A DNA stretch of 64,000 bases from Thermoplasmatota archaeon (lineage in GTDB: Archaea; Thermoplasmatota; B47-G6; B47-G6B; 47-G6), in NCBI GenBank assembly GCA_029258975.1, contig JAPDJS010000009.1, forward strand, positions 93,882 through 157,881, written 5' to 3'. Below the pieces are notes generated by a model. It ran no database searches, was not told the origin of the DNA, and saw nothing but the letters and a program-made list of their open reading frames with translations. Of the stretch, positions 44,438 through 61,652 are shown one piece after another. A program made the position numbers and the translations under genes. Each line of letters opens with the position of its first letter. Position 1 is the first letter of the stretch.

Positions 44438-44454
44438 TTTTTGAGGTGAATATA

Positions 44455-47400
44455 ATGAGAGAATTTGTGGAGGCTTATCTCTCTCAGAAGAATCTTGTGG
44501 AACACCAAATAGACTCATACAATGACTTTATAGAAAGACTTCCTTCTATAATTAAGAATATAAAGTATAGTAGCCTCACACCAGAGCGTGGTGTCTTTAG
44601 AGTTCCATTAGAAAAAACTGGAGAGACCGTCTATATATTCATCGAGGACGTTTGGATTGACAATCCTTTCAACCCTCACGTTCCAAAGATCCTTAAGGAT
44701 AAAACAGGAAAAAGTGTTGAATCGGGGCTCCAGGAGCTCGGGGATAAACTTAGGTTTGATAAAGTCCATGATTCTTCTAGCTTCGAGGGTCCTGGCATAA
44801 GGTCCCGTCTCTCTGTTCCGCCACTGCCCATGATGTGTAGGATAAGAAACCTCACGTATTCTTCCCCCATAAAGGCCATTGTTAGAATATATAAAGTTCC
44901 TGCAGATACTTCTTTTGAAGAATTGAAGAGAATGATTAAAGAAGGTACTGCCGATCAATATCAGATGCGCTTTGGCGACACAATCCCCGTTGAGACCACA
45001 GACAAGAGGATTATCGAGGGCAATATTATCACCATTGGTGAAATTCCTATAATGCTTAAGTCTAAGTTATGTTGGCTAAACAAAGATAATGTTACAAAAT
45101 TCCTTGAAATTAATGAAAGCTTCCTTCTATCTTCTTCGGGAGGAAAGATAAGAAAGCCTATTCCCGACGAGTTATACCACAGAATTCTTGCTGAATACTT
45201 TATGGAGGACCCCATGGATCCTGGTGGTTACTTCATTATAAACGGTTCAGAGCGTGTAATAGTTCCCACAGAGGAGTTAGCTCCGAATAGAATATTTGTC
45301 GAAAAGGTTAAACGTTCGGATAAATACATCGAAGTTGCAAAGGTATATTCTCATCACAGAGAAGGCTACAAGGCTTTGATATCTGTTGAAAAGGCCCCAG
45401 ATGGAATTTTATACGTAGTGATGCCAAAGTCAAAGAACATGGCAAAAATCCCGCTAGTTGTTCTCCTTAAAGCATTAGGACTTACTGACAAAGAAATTCA
45501 CGACCTAATAGCTTACTCCCCAGAGGCTTCGCTTATTGCAAGTTTAAACATCGAATATGTAAATGAAAAGCTTGGAATACGCAACATAAATGATGCTATA
45601 AGATATATTGCTGAAAGACTTCCCGGAACACAGAGTATTGAGGTAAAAATTGAGAGCGTAAATAATTACTTAGATAGAGAGTTCCTTGGCCATATAACGG
45701 ACATCATAAGTTATGTCCACAAGAGGACTTCTATAAGTTCCGAAAACCTAAGACGTATTCTTAGGCACGAAAAAGGACGATATCTTGCTCAAATGGCAAG
45801 GCGTGTGCTCAGGCTGGCAACGGGTAACATCCCTGAAGATGATAAAGATCACTACAGCAACAAGAGACTAAGACTTGCTGGAGATCTCTTAGCGGAAATT
45901 GTAAAGGTTGGTGTTATAAACTTCTTCAGACAGCTTTGCCTTCAGATACAAAGAAAGTTCCAAGAAGCTAAGAGTTTAGAAGAAAAAATGTTAAAGAAGA
46001 CAAACTTCGTAAACTTTACTAAGCCTGATGCCTTTAACTCTAAGATTCATAAAGCAATGGCTACTGGAGAATGGCCAGGCAAGCGCACTGGAATATCTCA
46101 GATCATTGAGAGAACCTCGTATCTCTCTACACTAGGTATTCTTCGTAGAGTGAGGTCTACCCTTAAACGGGACCAGCCACACTTCGAGGCAAGAGATCTA
46201 CACCCAACACAGTGGGGACGACTCTGTCCTAACGAAACTCCGGAGGGCCAAAACTGTGGTCTTGTAAAGAATCTAGCTTTAGGCGCTTCCATATCTAGAA
46301 TTGTACGCAGGAATGCTATTTTCAAGACTCTAAGACTGCTTGGTGTACGACCTGTCGCAGTAGAGACAAATATGCCTACAGTCTACGTGAATAATCTACC
46401 CATTGGAGTTGTTGCTGGAGATCTAGAGAGGTTAAGAGAGATCTTAATAGAGGTTAAAGGAGAGGTCTTATCAAAAGCCCTAATCTTAGACAGGGTACAA
46501 GAATATCTCGAAGGAAAGAGAGATTTCGAAAATATTGACGGCCTAATAAGAAGTGTAGTATCAGATGTAGTGGGTAGAGAATTTGCAAGAAAATTGCTAG
46601 AGGCCGTTTCGCACCTGCCACAGGGATCATATTCTCAGAAGAGCGTCATAAAAACAATAGGAACCATGAATAAATTGATTTATGGACTTATAAACGAAGC
46701 AGAAGTAGGAGACCAAATCTTGGATATCACAAGAGAGGTTCTTCAAGAATTAGTGATAAGCTATGAAAATATATCCTCCTTTAAGGAGTTCCTAACGGAG
46801 CTTATTGAAGAGAACAAGTTGAAAGAGAAATATCCGCAAACTGTTGAGGCATTAACGGAATTTGCAGATAGAGAAGTTGGGTACATACTAAGTGCTGCAA
46901 AAGAAGTTCTCTTGCACTTTATATCAGACATTACCCTAATCATTAACGGTACTGAGCGTGCCGGTTATTATGATTTAATATACACTAGAGCTGCTGCTCG
47001 TATTGTACGCTTGTATATTTCTAAGAAGTATTCTAAAGATGATGCACTTAAAGCTCTAAGAGAAGAGCGTCAAAAGGTTGTTGAGACAATTCTAGAGAAC
47101 ATTATGAGGATAATAAGACCTCACGAAAACTTAGAGACGGGTTCATCCGAATATGCAAGATACTATCGTAGAGCTGTAATATATGGTCAGTATCTAAAAG
47201 CATCTGCTATAAGGGAAGTTACATCATCCCAAGAGATAAAAGAGATAATTCTAGAGCTGACAAGATTGCTTGAAAGGGATGTTACGATCTCAGAGCTAGT
47301 CTCACTCATGAATGGTCTACTTAGCGCATATGACGCCATTATAATGACATGGAAGAGGCCGCTAATTAGTGAGACGTTAAACACGCTAAAAGCTCTTAGA

Positions 47401-49580
47401 AGAGGATACTTGATCCACATAAAGCATCTCGCTTCGATGTTTAAGGCCCACGAGCGTAGGCAAATTAACGTAAGATATGACGAGATTACAGATGAAATTT
47501 ACGTCCTTGCAGATGCAGGAAGAATCAGAAGGCCACTCATTTCTGTACGCACTTTAGTTAGAAGAGCTGTATTAGACGATTTATACAAAGTATTTAGCCA
47601 GAACCCAGAGATATCCAAGATTACAAACGACGTGCGCACGAAGATGCTCTTTATGAAAATCGTATTAAGAGGTCTTGTTCATTACATGTTACCAAACGAT
47701 GTTATAGATGTCAGTCTTAAGAATATTGACGCATTTGAAATTCCATGGGAAGACGGCACGTTAAAGGAGAACATAGATAACGTTAAAGAAATCTTATCGA
47801 AGGTTCTTAGCGAGATAACTGTGCGTCTAAGGATATTTGGAAGTGACGAGAAGTTAAAGAAGTTGGGCCAGATAGTTGAACAAGATAAAGATGCAATAAT
47901 TAACGCTATTGTAGATTACCTTGTTAATAAGAGACCAAGCATAAGAGAGCTTGCTTTGAGAGAGCTTGAAAGCATAAGAAGGGATCTTAAAGAAGGTAGA
48001 ATAACATGGCACGACCTTGTGCTTAATGGAATAGTAGAGTTCATTGATGCAGACGAAGAAGAAAATGTATACGTTGCTCTATACCCTGAAGACCTCAACG
48101 ACGAGCACACCCACATTGAAGTAGATCCACTCCTTATCCTTGGACTTGCAGCGTCGATGATTCCGTACCCAGAATACAACGCCTCTCCAAGAAATGTTTA
48201 TGGAGCAAACATGATGAGACAGGCTATAGGACTTCCATTCGTCAACTTCAAATACAGGCCAGACACGAGACAGCACATAATGTTCTATCCAGAGAGACCC
48301 ATAGTAAGAAGTGTAGTCTCGAAGTACGTTGGATTTGAACACAGGCCTGCTGGCCAAAACCTTGTCGTTGCTGTTATAAGCTATGAAGGATACAACATGC
48401 AAGACGCCATTATCTTCAACAAAGCCGCATTAGAGCGTGGCCTAATGAGATCCGTATCATTCAGAACATATGAAACTCAAGAGCACACATATGCGATGCC
48501 AGGTGCATACGACGAGATTGTAAACCCAATAAGCGAGCATATAATGACGCGTTATAAGCCTTCTAAGAAACACCGTCCTGAAACGTATGAAAAGTTGGAC
48601 GACGACGGTATTGCACGTGTTGGATCTAGAGTTAAGGGTAACTACGCTGTTATAGGAAAGATTTCACCTACAAGATTTGGAGGAGAAGGTCTTATAGCAC
48701 TATCAAGAGGAGATAACTCCGTAAGACTTTCACCAGAGGAGTTTGGAGTTGTAGATGCTGCTTATGCAACTTCCGTTCCTGGAAACGATAAGAACCTTCT
48801 CGTTAAGGTCAAAGTTCGCAGTCACATGGTACCACAAATAGGAGACAAGTTTGCATCGAGACATGGACAGAAAGGTGTCATAGGGCTAATAGTACCTGAA
48901 GAAGATATGCCTTTCACGGAAGACGGAATAATTCCAGACGTTATTTTCAACCCTCACGCCATCCCATCAAGAAAGACAATAGGCCACATTTTGGAGATGC
49001 TCGCTGGAAAGGTGGGAGCACTTGAGGGACGTGAAGTTGACGGGACACCATTCTCTGGAGAGAAGGAAATTGACCTAAGAGAGGCGCTGAAGAAGCTTGG
49101 ATTCTCATATAGGGGTGTAGAAGTACTTTACGATGGACGTACAGGTAAGCGTTTCACAGCAGAGATCTACATGGGAGTTATTTATTATCAGAGGCTCCAC
49201 CATCTTGTAGAAGACAAGATCCATGCAAGATCTCGTGGTCCTGTTCAGATTCTCACCAAACAGCCAACTGAAGGAAGATCCCGCCATGGAGGTCTCAGAT
49301 TTGGAGAAATGGAGAAAGACTGTCTTATAGGTCACGGTGCGGCAATGGCACTCAAAGACAGGTTGCTTGATGAATCTGACAAGACGGTAATATACGTCTG
49401 TGGAAACTGTGGAAATATCGTAGATGAAATAGAGAGTGGAGGAGTGGCGAAACGCTATTGTAGGGTCTGTGGTACTTCAGATAACATCCACCCAGTCGAA
49501 GTTAGCTACGCATTTAAGCTCCTTATGGATGAACTTAAGTCCATGCTTGTATTCCCAAGACTTAGACTAGGTGATGTCCT

Positions 49581-49584
<4 letters not shown>
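44455..49584 (+). CDS. rpoB: RNA polymerase subunit B (Rpo2), unsplit, with about 490 inserted residues
   Basis: Second-largest subunit, here 1709 residues against about 1120-1130 in other archaea with an unsplit gene. Landmarks: DDKDHYSNKRLRLAGDL (about 462), HPTQWGRLCPNETPEGQNCGLVKN (about 583), EEENVYVALYPEDL (about 1201), IGDKFASRHGQKG (about 1462), and the C-terminal zinc site CGNCG...CRVCG (about 1649-1673). The surplus lies between the second and third landmark: a helical insert at about residues 660-985 and another at about 1033-1165. Neither has intein end motifs. Translation from ATG 44455 after GAGGTG. The stop overlaps the rpoA1 start. Confidence 0.96.
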
Positions 49585-54864
<5,280 letters not shown>

Positions 54865-54872
<8 letters not shown>

Positions 54873-55296
54873 GATAGTTTTTACATCCGACGAAATAGGG
54901 TACATAAATATCTTCGAAGGAGTAACAGGGGTACGAGTAATAGACTGTATAATAAAAAGCGAGGATAATCTCATCATATTCATCATCGACGGCCCTGCGA
55001 TAAAAGCAATAGGCAAGGATGGTTCTAAAATAAGGCTTCTGAAAGAGTACATAAACTACGACATTAAGATTGTCTCTTACAATCCGGATCCAGCAATTTT
55101 CATTAGGAACATCTTCGCACCATATAAACCAAAGAAGGTAGAAATAATAGAGGAGGAGGGCAGGAAAAAGGCTTATGTGTACGTTGATGCTGCAATAAAG
55201 CCTAAAGCCATTGGTAAATCTGGCAAAAACGTTAGATTGGCAAAAGAAATTGTCAAAAGACACTTTGAGGATATTGACACTGTTCTTGTTGTATAA
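54865..55296 (+). CDS. nusA: Archaeal NusA-like KH protein
   Basis: 143 residues made of two KH domains, AIKAIGKDGSKIRLLKEY (about residue 48-65) and AIGKSGKNVRLAKEI (about 114-128). It corresponds to the KH part of bacterial NusA and lacks the S1 and N-terminal domains, as is normal in archaea. Probably a termination/antitermination or RNA-binding factor. ATG 54865 overlaps the L30e stop. About 250 bases without a gene follow, and then the S12 leader, so a new promoter starts there. Confidence 0.93.
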
Positions 55297-55429
55297 ATTC
55301 TTGTTCCCTTTTTCATAACTCTTTATAGCTCATCTGGCTTTTTAGAAGGCCAATTCAGGGTTTTTATGTATTTGTTATGGTAGCCCATGTTAATCTTCTT
55401 CTCAGATCGTGTCTCTTTCATAAACAAAA

Positions 55430-55438
55430 TTAATATAT
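55430..55438 (+). promoter_or_regulatory. TATA box of the rps12 unit
   Basis: TTAATATAT, which predicts a transcript start near 55460 and a leader of roughly 88 bases before ATG 55549, long enough to hold the two hairpins at 55503-55540. Confidence 0.5.
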
Positions 55439-55502
55439 GTCTCCTATATGTTTAGCTCATAGACATCACTCTCAACAAACATCTCCATATTGATACTCCC
55501 AC

Positions 55503-55542
55503 TAACCCTTTTAGGGTTATCCTCTAACGGAGGGTAGAGGTG
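55503..55542 (+). promoter_or_regulatory. Tandem hairpins in the rps12 leader, second masks the Shine-Dalgarno
   Basis: TAACCCT (55503-55509) pairs perfectly with AGGGTTA (55513-55519) around TTT. One base later CCTCTA (55521-55526) pairs perfectly with TAGAGG (55535-55540) around ACGGAGGG. The second stem includes the GAGG of the ribosome binding site GAGGTG (55537-55542) of S12. Such masking is the usual design of autoregulated ribosomal-protein leaders; that a str-operon protein binds here is inference. Confidence 0.6.
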
Positions 55543-55548
55543 ATATCC

Positions 55549-55977
55549 ATGCCAAATGGTCTGTTTGCAGCAAGAAAGCTTAAACAAGTAAGAAAGGAGT
55601 ACAGATGGCACGATTCATACTATAAGAGGAGAGTACTAAGACTCAAAGAGAAATATGATCCACTAGAGGGTGCTCCACAGGCTAGAGGCATCGTTATTGA
55701 AAAAGTCGGTGTCGAGGCACGTCAGCCCAACTCAGGAATTCGTAAGTGTGTTAAGGTCCAGTTAATTAAAAATGGTAAAATTGTTACTGCCTTTGCACCT
55801 GGAGATGGTGCTATTAAGTACATAGACGAGCACGATGAAGTAATAATTGAGGGTATCGGTGGACGTAAAGGTAGATCTGTAGGTGACCTTCCAGGTGTCA
55901 GATACAAGGTAATCAAGGTAAATGGAATATCCCTCGAAGAGCTTAGACGTGGTAAGAAAGAGAAGCCTAGAAGGTGA
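55549..55977 (+). CDS. rps12: Ribosomal protein S12
   Basis: 142-residue small-subunit protein at the decoding centre. [19 protein letters not shown] and [14 protein letters not shown] are diagnostic, the first with the PNS loop near the decoding site. ATG 55549 follows GAGGTGATATCC. The leader carries two hairpins. First gene of the S12-S7-EF2 unit; its stop lies five bases before the S7 start. Confidence 0.97.
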   Translation: MPNGLFAARKLKQVRKEYRWHDSYYKRRVLRLKEKYDPLEGAPQARGIVIEKVGVEARQPNSGIRKCVKVQLIKNGKIVTAFAPGDGAIKYIDEHDEVIIEGIGGRKGRSVGDLPGVRYKVIKVNGISLEELRRGKKEKPRR

Positions 55978-55982
55978 AAATC

Positions 55983-56636
55983 ATGGCTAAAAAGGGAAAT
56001 GATGTTCCTAAATTCAATTTAACAGAGAAAGAGCTAAAAGAGGTTCACGAAAAGATCCTTAATGACTGGGAGAGCCTTTTCAAGGCATTTGGTAAGTGGT
56101 CTTTATCTGATGTGAAAGTAGAGGATCCCGGTCTTGCTCGATATATTGATCTCACACCACGTATTGTCCTTCACTCTCATGGAAGATTTTCTCAGGAGCG
56201 TTTTGGAAAGGCTAAGGTTAACATCGTAGAGAGACTCATTAACAACATGATGAGAACTGGAAAATACACTGGAAAGAAAACGAAGGCCTATAAAGTAGTA
56301 AAGCTCGCGTTCGAGATTATTGAGAAGAGAACTAAACAAAACCCCATCCAAGTACTCGTAAAAGCTCTTGAAAACGCTGCGCCGAGAGAAGCTGTAACAA
56401 ACCTAAAAATGGGAGGAGTAATGATTCCTAGAGCTGTAGATGTTTCTCCGATGCGCAGGCTTGATATGGCCCTTAGAAACATAGCTATTGGGGCCATTCA
56501 AAAGTCGCGCAAGAACAAAAAGAGGATTTGGGAATGCCTTGCAGAGGAAATTATTAATACAGCAAGAAACAGCCCAGAGAGCTATGCAATATCTAAGAAG
56601 GATGAGATTGAGAGAATTGCTAAGAGCTCCAGATAA
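55983..56636 (+). CDS. rps7: Ribosomal protein S7
   Basis: 217-residue primary-binding protein of the 30S head. The conserved stretch [25 protein letters not shown], then [34 protein letters not shown], identify it (core [18 protein letters not shown]). ATG 55983 follows GGTGAAAATC, which includes the S12 stop codon. EF-2 follows after 24 bases. Confidence 0.97.
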   Translation: MAKKGNDVPKFNLTEKELKEVHEKILNDWESLFKAFGKWSLSDVKVEDPGLARYIDLTPRIVLHSHGRFSQERFGKAKVNIVERLINNMMRTGKYTGKKTKAYKVVKLAFEIIEKRTKQNPIQVLVKALENAAPREAVTNLKMGGVMIPRAVDVSPMRRLDMALRNIAIGAIQKSRKNKKRIWECLAEEIINTARNSPESYAISKKDEIERIAKSSR

Positions 56637-56660
56637 TGATGTCCTAATGAGGTGTAACTA

Positions 56661-58859
56661 ATGGGCAGGAGAGAAGAGAACATAAAGAAAGTAAAGTACC
56701 TAATGACTCAAAGAGACAAGATTAGAAACATAGGTATTATTGCTCATATTGATCACGGTAAAACTACGCTTTCCGATAACCTGCTGGCGGGAGCCGGAAT
56801 GATATCAGAGGAATACGCTGGTAAAATGCTAGTTCTAGACTACGATGAGCAAGAGCAAGCAAGAGGTATTACTATTCAGACCGCCGCAGCCTCGATGGTT
56901 CACGAGTATGAGGGAAGTGAATACCTCATTAATCTTCTTGATACCCCCGGTCACGTAGACTTCGGAGGAGAAGTCACAAGAGCTATGAGAGCTTGTGATG
57001 GTGTTATCCTGGTCGTAGATGCCGTTGAAGGTGTCATGCCTCAGACTGAAACCGTTCTAAGACAAGCTCTAAGAGAGAACGTTAGGCCTGTACTTTTCAT
57101 AAATAAGGTTGACAGGCTTATAAACGAGCTAAAGCTACCTCCAGAGAAAATTCAAGAGAGGTTCGCTAAGATTATCAAAGACGTGAATAGTCTTATCAAA
57201 AAATTTGCAAGACCTGAGTTCAAAGACAAATGGCTTGTTCGTGTTGAAGACGGCAGCGTTGCATTCGGATCTGCATATTACAACTGGGCAATCTCAGTAC
57301 CTTTCATGAAAAAGACTGGAATTACCTTCAAAGATATCTACGAATATGTTTCTAGTGGAAAACAAAAAGAATTAGCTAAAAAGGCTCCAATCACACAGAT
57401 TGTGTTAGACATGGTAGTTAAGCATCTACCAAGCCCACTTGAGGCTCAGAAGTACAGAATACCGGTCATATGGAGAGGAGACGTAAAATCTGACGTAGGA
57501 AAGGCTATGGTTGCGTGTGATCCCGATGGTCCTCTTGTAATGATGGTCACAAAGATCATCCCCGACAGATTTGCAGGAGAAGTGGCTGTCGGTAGAATAT
57601 ACTCCGGTAAAATAAAGCCTGGTCAGGAGGTATATGTCATAGGTCACTATAAGCCTCTTAGAGTTCAGCAGGTTGCAGTAATGGTAGGTCCCGAAAGAAT
57701 TCAAGTCGAGGAGCTTACTGCAGGAAATGTTGTAGCTATAACTGGTGTTTGGGACGCATATGCAGGTGCAACTGTTTCCGATAAGCCTGACGTAGAGCCC
57801 TTTGAAGAGTTCCACTACGTATCTGAGCCCGTCGTAACTATCGCAATTGAGGCAAAGAATCCACGTGATCTACCCAAGCTTGTCGAGGTTCTAAGAAGAA
57901 TTGCTAAAGCAGATCCTTCTCTCAGAGTTGAGATTAATCAAGAAACGGGAGAGCACCTCCTCTCTGGAATGGGTGAGCTTCACCTCGAGGTTACGGTATA
58001 CAAAATCGAGAACGAATATGGCGTTCCTGTAAAGACCTCACAGCCCATAGTCGTATACCGTGAATCCGTTACTGGACAGGGCGGGCCCTTCGAAGGTAAG
58101 TCGCCTAACAGGCACAACAGGTTCTACATTGTCGTGGAGCCATTAGAAGACGAAATTTACCAGGCAATTAGGGACGGTACAATACCTACTGGAAAGGTTA
58201 AAGATTCCGTAGCCATGGCAGAAAAACTCAGTAAATTCGGTTGGGACTGGAATCTAGGAAAATCCGTAGTCGAGGTCTACAGAGGAAACATGTTCCTAGA
58301 TGTTACTACTGGTATCCAATACCTCAACGAGACCATGGAGCTAATACTTGACGGATTCCGCGAGGCAATGGATGCAGGGCCATTAGCAAAAGAGCCTGTT
58401 ATGAAGGTTAAGGTTAAACTCGTAGATGCCAAGCTACACGAGGATGCTATCCACAGAGGTCCTGCACAGGTCATACCTGCAGTTAAAAACGCTATATACG
58501 GTGCAATGCTCGAGGCTAATGCCATAATGCTCGAACCTATGTTCAAGGTCACACTTGATGTTCCAATGGACTATATGGGCGCAGCAATGAAAGAAATTCA
58601 GCAAAGACGTGGTTCAATTCTTAATACTGAAATGGTAGACGATGTTACTATGAGAATTACTGCAAAAGCACCTGTAGCAGAGATGTTTGGATTCGCCAAC
58701 GCTATAAGAAGTGCTACTCAAGGAAGAGCCATATGGAACCTAGAATTCATGGGATTCGAAAAAGTTCCAGAGAGTCTTCAGATGGATGTCATAAAGAGCA
58801 TAAGAGAACGCAAAGGACTACCTCCGGAGCCTCCTACCGCGGACTACTTTAGAGAGTGA
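56661..58859 (+). CDS. fusA: Elongation factor 2
   Basis: Translocase GTPase, 732 residues, usual archaeal length. G1 [10 protein letters not shown]3 DTPGHVDF, G4 NKVD. The diphthamide-bearing His is in [13 protein letters not shown] near residue 600. No intein. ATG 56661 follows GAGGTGTAACTA. EF-2 next to S7 and EF-1alpha is the order of many Euryarchaeota, whereas crenarchaeal EF-2 genes generally lie elsewhere. Confidence 0.97.
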   Translation: MGRREENIKKVKYLMTQRDKIRNIGIIAHIDHGKTTLSDNLLAGAGMISEEYAGKMLVLDYDEQEQARGITIQTAAASMVHEYEGSEYLINLLDTPGHVDFGGEVTRAMRACDGVILVVDAVEGVMPQTETVLRQALRENVRPVLFINKVDRLINELKLPPEKIQERFAKIIKDVNSLIKKFARPEFKDKWLVRVEDGSVAFGSAYYNWAISVPFMKKTGITFKDIYEYVSSGKQKELAKKAPITQIVLDMVVKHLPSPLEAQKYRIPVIWRGDVKSDVGKAMVACDPDGPLVMMVTKIIPDRFAGEVAVGRIYSGKIKPGQEVYVIGHYKPLRVQQVAVMVGPERIQVEELTAGNVVAITGVWDAYAGATVSDKPDVEPFEEFHYVSEPVVTIAIEAKNPRDLPKLVEVLRRIAKADPSLRVEINQETGEHLLSGMGELHLEVTVYKIENEYGVPVKTSQPIVVYRESVTGQGGPFEGKSPNRHNRFYIVVEPLEDEIYQAIRDGTIPTGKVKDSVAMAEKLSKFGWDWNLGKSVVEVYRGNMFLDVTTGIQYLNETMELILDGFREAMDAGPLAKEPVMKVKVKLVDAKLHEDAIHRGPAQVIPAVKNAIYGAMLEANAIMLEPMFKVTLDVPMDYMGAAMKEIQQRRGSILNTEMVDDVTMRITAKAPVAEMFGFANAIRSATQGRAIWNLEFMGFEKVPESLQMDVIKSIRERKGLPPEPPTADYFRE

Positions 58860-59016
58860 TGTCTCGCCTTTCCTTTCAAAAATTATTTATAAAAACTTTT
58901 GTTGCTTGAGACGAATGGACAAGCTTATGAGCAATACTCTTTTAAATGTTCTATAATTCTTTATTCTTAGCCACTTAATATTGAGCCAATAACAAATGTA
59001 ACACGAGGTGAATATA

Positions 59017-60297
59017 ATGCCAAAAGAGAAACCCCACTTGAATGTAGTGTTCATCGGACACGTAGACCACGGAAAATCCACCACTATTGGTAGACTGCTC
59101 TATGAGACTGGTGCAATTGACGAGAGAACCATTGAGAAGCTAAAAGAAGAAGCTAGAGCTAAAGGCAAAGAAACCTTCGAATTTGCTTTCGTTATGGACA
59201 AACTAAAAGAAGAGCGTGAGCGTGGTCTCACTATCGATGTTGCCCACAGAAGATTCGACACTAAGAAGTACATGATTACTATTATCGACGCTCCAGGTCA
59301 CAGAGACTTCGTTAAGAACATGATCACTGGTGCTTCTCAGGCAGACGCTGCAGTACTCGTAGTTTCTGCCCCAGAAGGTGTTATGGAGCAGACCAAAGAG
59401 CACGCATACCTTGCTAAGATTCTAGGTATTAACCAGGTCATAGTTTCCATTAACAAGATGGATGCTACCCACCCACCCTACAGCAAGGAGCGCTTCGAGC
59501 AGGTTAAGCAAGAGGTTGAGAAGCTCCTAAGAATGGTAGGATACAAGCCAGAGCAGATAAAGGCCATCATTCCAGCATCTGCTTATAAGGGTGACAACGT
59601 AGCTAAGAAGAGCGAAAACATGCCTTGGTATGATGGTCCTACCATACTAGAGGCATTTGATCTACTTGAAATCCCACCAAAGCCAGTTGACAAACCACTA
59701 AGAATTCCAATCCAAGACGTTTATTCAATCCAGGGTGTTGGTACAGTACCTGTAGGCCGTGTCGAGACTGGTGTCCTTAAGGTCGGTGACAAAGTAATAT
59801 TCATGCCTCCAGCAGTCTCTGGAGAGGTTAAGTCCATCGAAATGCACCACGAGCCAATTGACAGCGCAGAGCCAGGTGACAACATCGGATTCAACGTACG
59901 TGGTGTATCAAAGAAGGACCTACGCCGTGGAGACGTTGCTGGACACGTAGACAACCCACCAACAGTTGTTAAGGAGTTCGTTGCACAGATCGTAGTTCTA
60001 CAGCACCCAACGGCCATAGGCATTGGTTATACACCAGTTGTACACGCTCACACTGCACAGGTCGCTTGTAGATTCGAAGAGCTCATTGAGAAGAAAGACC
60101 CAAGAACTGGTCAGACCCTTGAGAAGAACCCAAGCTTCCTTAAGACCGGTGACATCGCAGTAGTCAAGCTCGTGCCAACGAAGCCACTCGTCATCGAAAA
60201 GGTCCAAGAGTTCCCACCACTCGGTAGATTTGCTATTCGTGATATGGGTAAGACCATCGGTGCTGGTATCGTCCTAGACGTCGTACCTAAGCAGTAA
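59017..60297 (+). CDS. tuf: Elongation factor 1-alpha
   Basis: GTPase that brings aminoacyl-tRNA to the ribosome, 426 residues. G1 [11 protein letters not shown]3 DAPGHRDF, G4 NKMD, then domain II with [20 protein letters not shown] (core [13 protein letters not shown]). Unlike neighbouring genes it uses almost only C-ending codons in its second half, as in highly expressed genes. ATG 59017 follows GAGGTGAATATA. A 157-base spacer with its own TATA-like TTTTAAATG (near 58941) separates it from EF-2, so it can be transcribed separately. Confidence 0.97.
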   Translation: MPKEKPHLNVVFIGHVDHGKSTTIGRLLYETGAIDERTIEKLKEEARAKGKETFEFAFVMDKLKEERERGLTIDVAHRRFDTKKYMITIIDAPGHRDFVKNMITGASQADAAVLVVSAPEGVMEQTKEHAYLAKILGINQVIVSINKMDATHPPYSKERFEQVKQEVEKLLRMVGYKPEQIKAIIPASAYKGDNVAKKSENMPWYDGPTILEAFDLLEIPPKPVDKPLRIPIQDVYSIQGVGTVPVGRVETGVLKVGDKVIFMPPAVSGEVKSIEMHHEPIDSAEPGDNIGFNVRGVSKKDLRRGDVAGHVDNPPTVVKEFVAQIVVLQHPTAIGIGYTPVVHAHTAQVACRFEELIEKKDPRTGQTLEKNPSFLKTGDIAVVKLVPTKPLVIEKVQEFPPLGRFAIRDMGKTIGAGIVLDVVPKQ

Positions 60298-60355
60298 TCC
60301 CCTTCTTCCTCAAAATTTTTATATTAAGCTTCGATTCAATACCCGGTGAGGCATC

Positions 60356-60724
60356 ATGGCAGCACCTTCTCCAAGGAGAGCTGTGTCAACAAGACCCGCA
60401 AGAAAGGGTATTAGAGAGGTAAAGATCACACTTATTAGCAGAGACCACAAGAAGCTTACTAAGGTTGCAGATGAGCTTAGACAAAAGGCACTTGACAAAG
60501 GGGTCCGCGTAAGAGGTCCTATACCACTCCCCACGAGGAGGCTTATAGTCCCCATAAGAAAGGCTCCTGACGGGCGTGGTACAGAAACCATAGACCACTG
60601 GGAAATGCGCATTCACAAGCGTGTTCTTTACATTGAACTAACGACGCCAGAAATTCTCCGAGATATAATGAAAACCGAGTTCCCCACTGAAGTAGAAGTC
60701 GAAATGCGCATGATTGAACGCTGA
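60356..60724 (+). CDS. rps10: Ribosomal protein S10
   Basis: 122 residues; ITLISRDHKKLTKVADELRQKA and GPIPLPTRRLIVPIRKAPDG are typical (core GPIPLPTRRLIVPIRK). The N-terminus has a longer basic leader (AAPSPRRAVSTRPARKG) than most S10 proteins of about 102 residues. ATG 60356 follows GGTGAGGC. Last protein gene of the superoperon. Confidence 0.96.
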   Translation: MAAPSPRRAVSTRPARKGIREVKITLISRDHKKLTKVADELRQKALDKGVRVRGPIPLPTRRLIVPIRKAPDGRGTETIDHWEMRIHKRVLYIELTTPEILRDIMKTEFPTEVEVEMRMIER

Positions 60725-60806
60725 ATTTTTCCGCTCATTTTAATCCCTGCCCATCATACATCCTCCTAAGATTTAAAATCCTGCTCCTACTTCTTCTATA
60801 TGGGAT

Positions 60807-60895
60807 GCCGGGGTGGCCGAGCCCGGACCAAGGCGCCGGCCTTGAGAGCCGGTGGGCTCACGCCCGCCTGGGTTCAAATCCCAGCCCCGGCGCCA
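60807..60895 (+). tRNA. tRNA-Ser (UGA)
   Basis: Class II tRNA with a long variable arm (GGGCTCACGCCC region). Acceptor GCCGGGG/CCCCGGC, anticodon stem GCCGG/GCCGG-type pairing around loop CUUGAGA (anticodon UGA), T-arm CTGGGTTCAAATCCCAG, discriminator G and an encoded CCA. It follows rps10 by about 80 bases. Confidence 0.95.
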
Positions 60896-61020
60896 TTATG
60901 TTTCACTTTTTCTATAACCTAGGCATGAAGAATTTTATTTCAAGACGAATATAATTATAAAAATTAATTACATTACAAGTTCACTCTATTCAAAATGGAT
61001 ACTTCCTGGAGGATGACAAG

Positions 61021-61647
61021 ATGGCGAGACGGAGATCACGATTGCTTAGGAGGCTTCTATGGTTATTTGGTAGACCTCATCTGAGAATTGGTGTATATGG
61101 TCCCCCGAACGCAGGAAAGACTACCCTCGCTAATACTATAGCAAGAGATCTTGTAGGTGACGAGGTAGGTCCTGTATCAGATATACCCCACGAAACTAGA
61201 AGGGTAACAACCAAAAGAGGACTTGTTCTCCAATATAAAAACAAAAAGATATACCTGGATATTGCAGATACTCCGGGCATAGCTACAAAAATTGACTATA
61301 AAGAGTTCATGAAATATGGTCTAGATGAAGAAGAGGCTAAAAAGAGGGCCAAAGAAGCTACAGAAGGAGTAATTGAGGCTATTAAGTGGCTAGACGAAGT
61401 AGATGGGGTAATAGTAGTAATGGACTCTACTCAAGATCCATACACGCAAGTAAACATCACAATTCTTGGAAACCTAGAAGCACGGAAGATTCCTACGATT
61501 ATAGCTGCAAACAAAATAGATCTTCCTAACGCTGCACCAGGCAAGATTATTGCAGCGTTTCCCCAACATGTCGTGATACCTATTAGTGCCCTCCGTGGCG
61601 ATAATTTGGAGGAGCTCTACAAGGCCATAATAAAGTACTTTAGGTGA
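61021..61647 (+). CDS. Era/Obg-like small GTPase of archaea
   Basis: 208 residues with a basic N-terminus ([13 protein letters not shown]), G1 GPPNAGKTT (about residue 29-37), G3 DTPG (about 83), G4 NKID (about 164) and G5 SALRG. It belongs to an archaeal family of Era-like GTPases that travels with the next two genes. The role is thought to be in RNA or ribosome biology but is not established. ATG 61021 follows GGAGGATG. Its stop overlaps the region of the next start. Confidence 0.88.
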   Translation: MARRRSRLLRRLLWLFGRPHLRIGVYGPPNAGKTTLANTIARDLVGDEVGPVSDIPHETRRVTTKRGLVLQYKNKKIYLDIADTPGIATKIDYKEFMKYGLDEEEAKKRAKEATEGVIEAIKWLDEVDGVIVVMDSTQDPYTQVNITILGNLEARKIPTIIAANKIDLPNAAPGKIIAAFPQHVVIPISALRGDNLEELYKAIIKYFR

Positions 61648-61652
61648 GTATA

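Noticed and set aside
46432..47950. Intein explanation for the RpoB inserts
   Set aside because: No Cys/Ser/Thr start with block A, no TxxH block B and no terminal HN; the conserved strand pair lies between two separate inserts.
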